Below, in pieces: positions 39,523 through 40,735 of a stretch of 40,735 nucleotides of DNA. Location: positions 1-40,735 of the IMG/VR virus record IMGVR_UViG_3300005264_000016; one strand, 5' to 3'. The translations under genes and the position numbers were made by a program. The notes beneath the pieces were generated by a model, which made no database searches, was not told the origin of the DNA, and was given only the letters and a program-made list of their open reading frames with translations. This DNA is from a virus. Each line of letters begins with the position of its first letter. Position 1 is the stretch's first letter.

Positions 39523-39908
39523 CCCAAGATCTCTCCATTATGCCTAATGTCTTTCCGATACGTCTACCGGACTCTCATTTACAACCGACGGTCACGTGGT
39601 ACTAAACTATTTAAGGGCTTTAGAAACCCATATTTATTAAGTATATTAGGAGCGAGGAAAGGTGATTATGTCTTGTCATCTGAAGTTGCACAATTTTGCA
39701 TACCAAGAATCGTAACATTACTTATAAACCCGCTCCTAATAAAGGAGATAAAACAAAAGACTAACAACTAAGTAACCAATATTATGAACACAGTCTATGT
39801 AAAGACTAACCATTTGTCAAGAGAAAAATGCTTATTTATAAAATAAATATTTTTTGTATTAAAATATGTGTTATAGTGCAAGCACAACCAACTATTAAGG
39901 AGATCGAA
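39523..39908. other. About 390 bp without a convincing gene
   Basis: A 74-residue frame (39547-39771) crosses this stretch but has no ribosome binding site and a composition unlike its neighbours, so it is not called. The minus strand at about 39497-39590 has tRNA-like pieces (a T-arm-like GGGTTAGAATCCC and a GGTAGAC D-loop-like segment) that do not fold into a full cloverleaf. The right part holds the thymidylate kinase promoter and leader. Confidence 0.5.
39849..39877 (+). promoter_or_regulatory. Extended -10 promoter candidate for the kinase gene
   Basis: TGTTATAGT (39869-39877) is a TGN-extended -10. The -35 region at 17-bp spacing is a T-run with no consensus. The start of transcription would be about 25 bp before the AAGGAGATCGAA ribosome binding site of the gene at 39909. 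Confidence 0.4.
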
Positions 39909-40541
39909 ATGATTACTATCGAAATAGAAGGGATAACTTGCGCAGGTAAAACAACAACAATTCCTGTCCTTACCAACCTGCTTGAAGAAAAAGGACTGAC
40001 TGTTGTATCGGCTAAGGAACCGGGCGAAACGCTATTGGGAAGATTAGCCAGAAACTACGTTTTAGAAGTGTCACCGTCAAAACGCCATGCGTTGTCCGAC
40101 ATGCTTCTTTTTTTAGCTGCGAGATCTAACGTATACGAAGAAGTAATATCGTCCAATACAAGCGATGTGGCTTTGTTTGACCGGCATTATGGATCTACGT
40201 TTGTATACCAATGTTGTCTGGGAGGAGTTCCCTGTTCGTTGCTTGAAACATTATCCTCACAAATGGGTTACAAGGTGGATATGAGCTTTATATTGGATTT
40301 AGAGCCTAAAGTTGCATATGAGAGACATATCAAACGTGAAGAGATAGAGCCACGAGCAGATGGCGGTAACTATTGCAGCAAGTCTGAATTCTTAGAATAC
40401 AATGAGAAAGCCAGAATGGGCTTCTGTAGATACTACACCGACAAACGCAGGTCAGACAACGCATTCATAATAAATAGCACTGAAGCTGTTGAAACGATTG
40501 CAGAAAACATAGCAGCCAAAATAGCGCCGCAGACCGACTAG
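39909..40541 (+). CDS. tmk: Thymidylate kinase
   Basis: The 210-residue product starts at ATG 39909, where AAGGAGAT lies upstream; a longer in-frame extension has no such site and is not homologous. It has the P-loop EGITCAGKTT (7-16), the KEPGE segment near 36-40, DRHYGSTFVYQ (91-101, the DR-Y/H motif binding dTMP) and a lid region with EPRADGGNYCSKSEF. It converts dTMP to dTDP with ATP and would raise dTTP supply for replication of an A+T-rich genome. No thymidylate synthase was seen. It appears to be transcribed from its own promoter. Confidence 0.88.
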   Translation: MITIEIEGITCAGKTTTIPVLTNLLEEKGLTVVSAKEPGETLLGRLARNYVLEVSPSKRHALSDMLLFLAARSNVYEEVISSNTSDVALFDRHYGSTFVYQCCLGGVPCSLLETLSSQMGYKVDMSFILDLEPKVAYERHIKREEIEPRADGGNYCSKSEFLEYNEKARMGFCRYYTDKRRSDNAFIINSTEAVETIAENIAAKIAPQTD

Positions 40542-40563
40542 ATCGCCAGATCGAGTTGGGATG

Positions 40564-40610
40564 TAGACTCTGATAAAATATATGTTGTTTATATATTTTA
40601 TTAGAGTCTA
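40564..40610 (+). terminator. 20-bp hairpin after the kinase gene
   Basis: The arms 40564-40583 and 40591-40610 are complementary over 20 positions with one G-T pair, and the loop is GTTGTTT. It lies just downstream of the kinase stop. The 3' arm is T-rich, but no clear T-run follows. It probably ends transcription or protects the mRNA. Confidence 0.6.
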
Positions 40611-40626
40611 AGGGGTATATTATAAG

Positions 40627-40661
40627 TAAGAGTATAATATTTAGAATATAATATACTCTTA
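40627..40661. repeat. 10-bp inverted repeat in the A+T-rich end tract
   Basis: TAAGAGTATA (40627-40636) and TATACTCTTA (40652-40661) are exact complements separated by 15 bases that include TTTAGAATATAA. A similar TTAGAATATAA occurs at 12-22 at the left end of the window. Confidence 0.7.
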
Positions 40662-40687
40662 TAATATATAATATAATACTAATTAAG
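40661..40687. repeat. 27-bp direct repeat, copy 1 (A+T-rich end tract)
   Basis: These 27 bases, ending in ATACTAATTAAG, are identical to 40709-40735, 48 bp downstream. The tract is almost purely A/T. Confidence 0.9.
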
Positions 40688-40708
40688 TAATTATATATAA
40701 TTACTATA

Positions 40709-40735
40709 ATAATATATAATATAATACTAATTAAG
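40709..40735. repeat. 27-bp direct repeat, copy 2, at the window end
   Basis: This is identical to 40661-40687. Copy 1 continues with TAAT after AATTAAG, and the window begins with TAAT, so joining the ends continues the repeat by four bases. This is consistent with a circular map opened inside a repeat. Confidence 0.85.

Noticed and set aside
39497-39590. A functional tRNA gene on the minus strand
   Set aside because: T-arm and D-loop resemblance is partial; acceptor stem halves and a 5+7+5 anticodon arm could not be found. It is kept only as a possible remnant.
39547-39771. 74-codon plus-strand frame before the kinase gene
   Set aside because: There is no ribosome binding site, the N-terminal composition (RYVYRTLIYNRRSRG) is unlike neighbours, and it overlaps the tRNA-like sequence.
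1-40735. Integrase or full CI-type repressor indicating a temperate phage
   Set aside because: No tyrosine or serine recombinase motif was found, and the only repressor-like protein is an 84-residue single-domain XRE protein. Lifestyle is left open.

Overview
The window reads as an essentially complete genome of a tailed dsDNA phage with a long non-contractile (siphovirus-type) tail. It is A+T-rich by eye and coding-dense. The host is probably a Gram-negative bacterium: the tail-tip genes are of the lambda/GTA type (L-like protein with four cysteines, NlpC/P60-like protein, J-like protein), and the phage carries a lipobox lipoprotein and a protein with a Sec signal peptide. Nothing in the sequence names the species. 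No integrase, host genes, rRNA or convincing tRNA were seen.

Layout. (1) 45-21052, + strand: capsid maturation protease with scaffold-like tail, two paralogous cement-like proteins, major capsid protein, head-tail connector genes, tail terminator, major tail protein, tail assembly chaperone pair joined by a -1 frameshift, tape measure, distal tail/tip genes, then about 8 kb of repeat-rich adhesin or fibre genes. (2) 21153-26745, - strand: an early replication/recombination operon, read in the order three unknown proteins, a PD-(D/E)XK exonuclease, a RecT annealing protein, SSB, a replication initiator-like protein, a DnaC-like helicase loader and an XRE regulator. A 46-bp perfect palindrome separates it from the converging structural operon. 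(3) 26937-37567, + strand: DNA packaging and portal/MuF genes with many small genes between them. (4) 37667-40541, + strand: RusA-like resolvase, small membrane proteins and a lipoprotein, and a thymidylate kinase, followed by an A+T-rich repeat tract.

The head genes wrap around the window ends: terminase, portal and MuF protein lie on the right, and protease and capsid on the left. Both ends lie in similar TAATATAATACT-type sequence. This fits a circular or circularly permuted map opened in a repeat tract.

How the genes work together. The divergent promoter region at 26787-26892 drives the early operon leftward and the packaging operon rightward, with a 16-bp palindrome that the XRE protein could bind. 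Early products load a host helicase (no phage polymerase or helicase was found) and provide exonuclease, annealing and SSB functions, with RusA resolving branches. Late products build the head, fill it and make the tail.

Most notable points: (a) the large terminase is encoded as two genes, an ATPase (28403-29176) and an RNase-H-fold nuclease (30763-31371), 1.6 kb apart and broken at the interdomain linker, with seven small genes between; (b) a 649-residue tail-region protein is built almost wholly of degenerate 20-21-residue repeats; (c) a second adhesin carries a 216-bp internal repeat 768 bp apart with an identical 3' part; (d) tandem miniproteins with a shared Cys-Ser-x-Trp core lie inside the terminase gap; (e) a 17-bp hairpin lies just upstream of a 33-residue membrane peptide; (f) no recognisable endolysin was found, and the only peptidase-like protein lacks the expected catalytic histidine.
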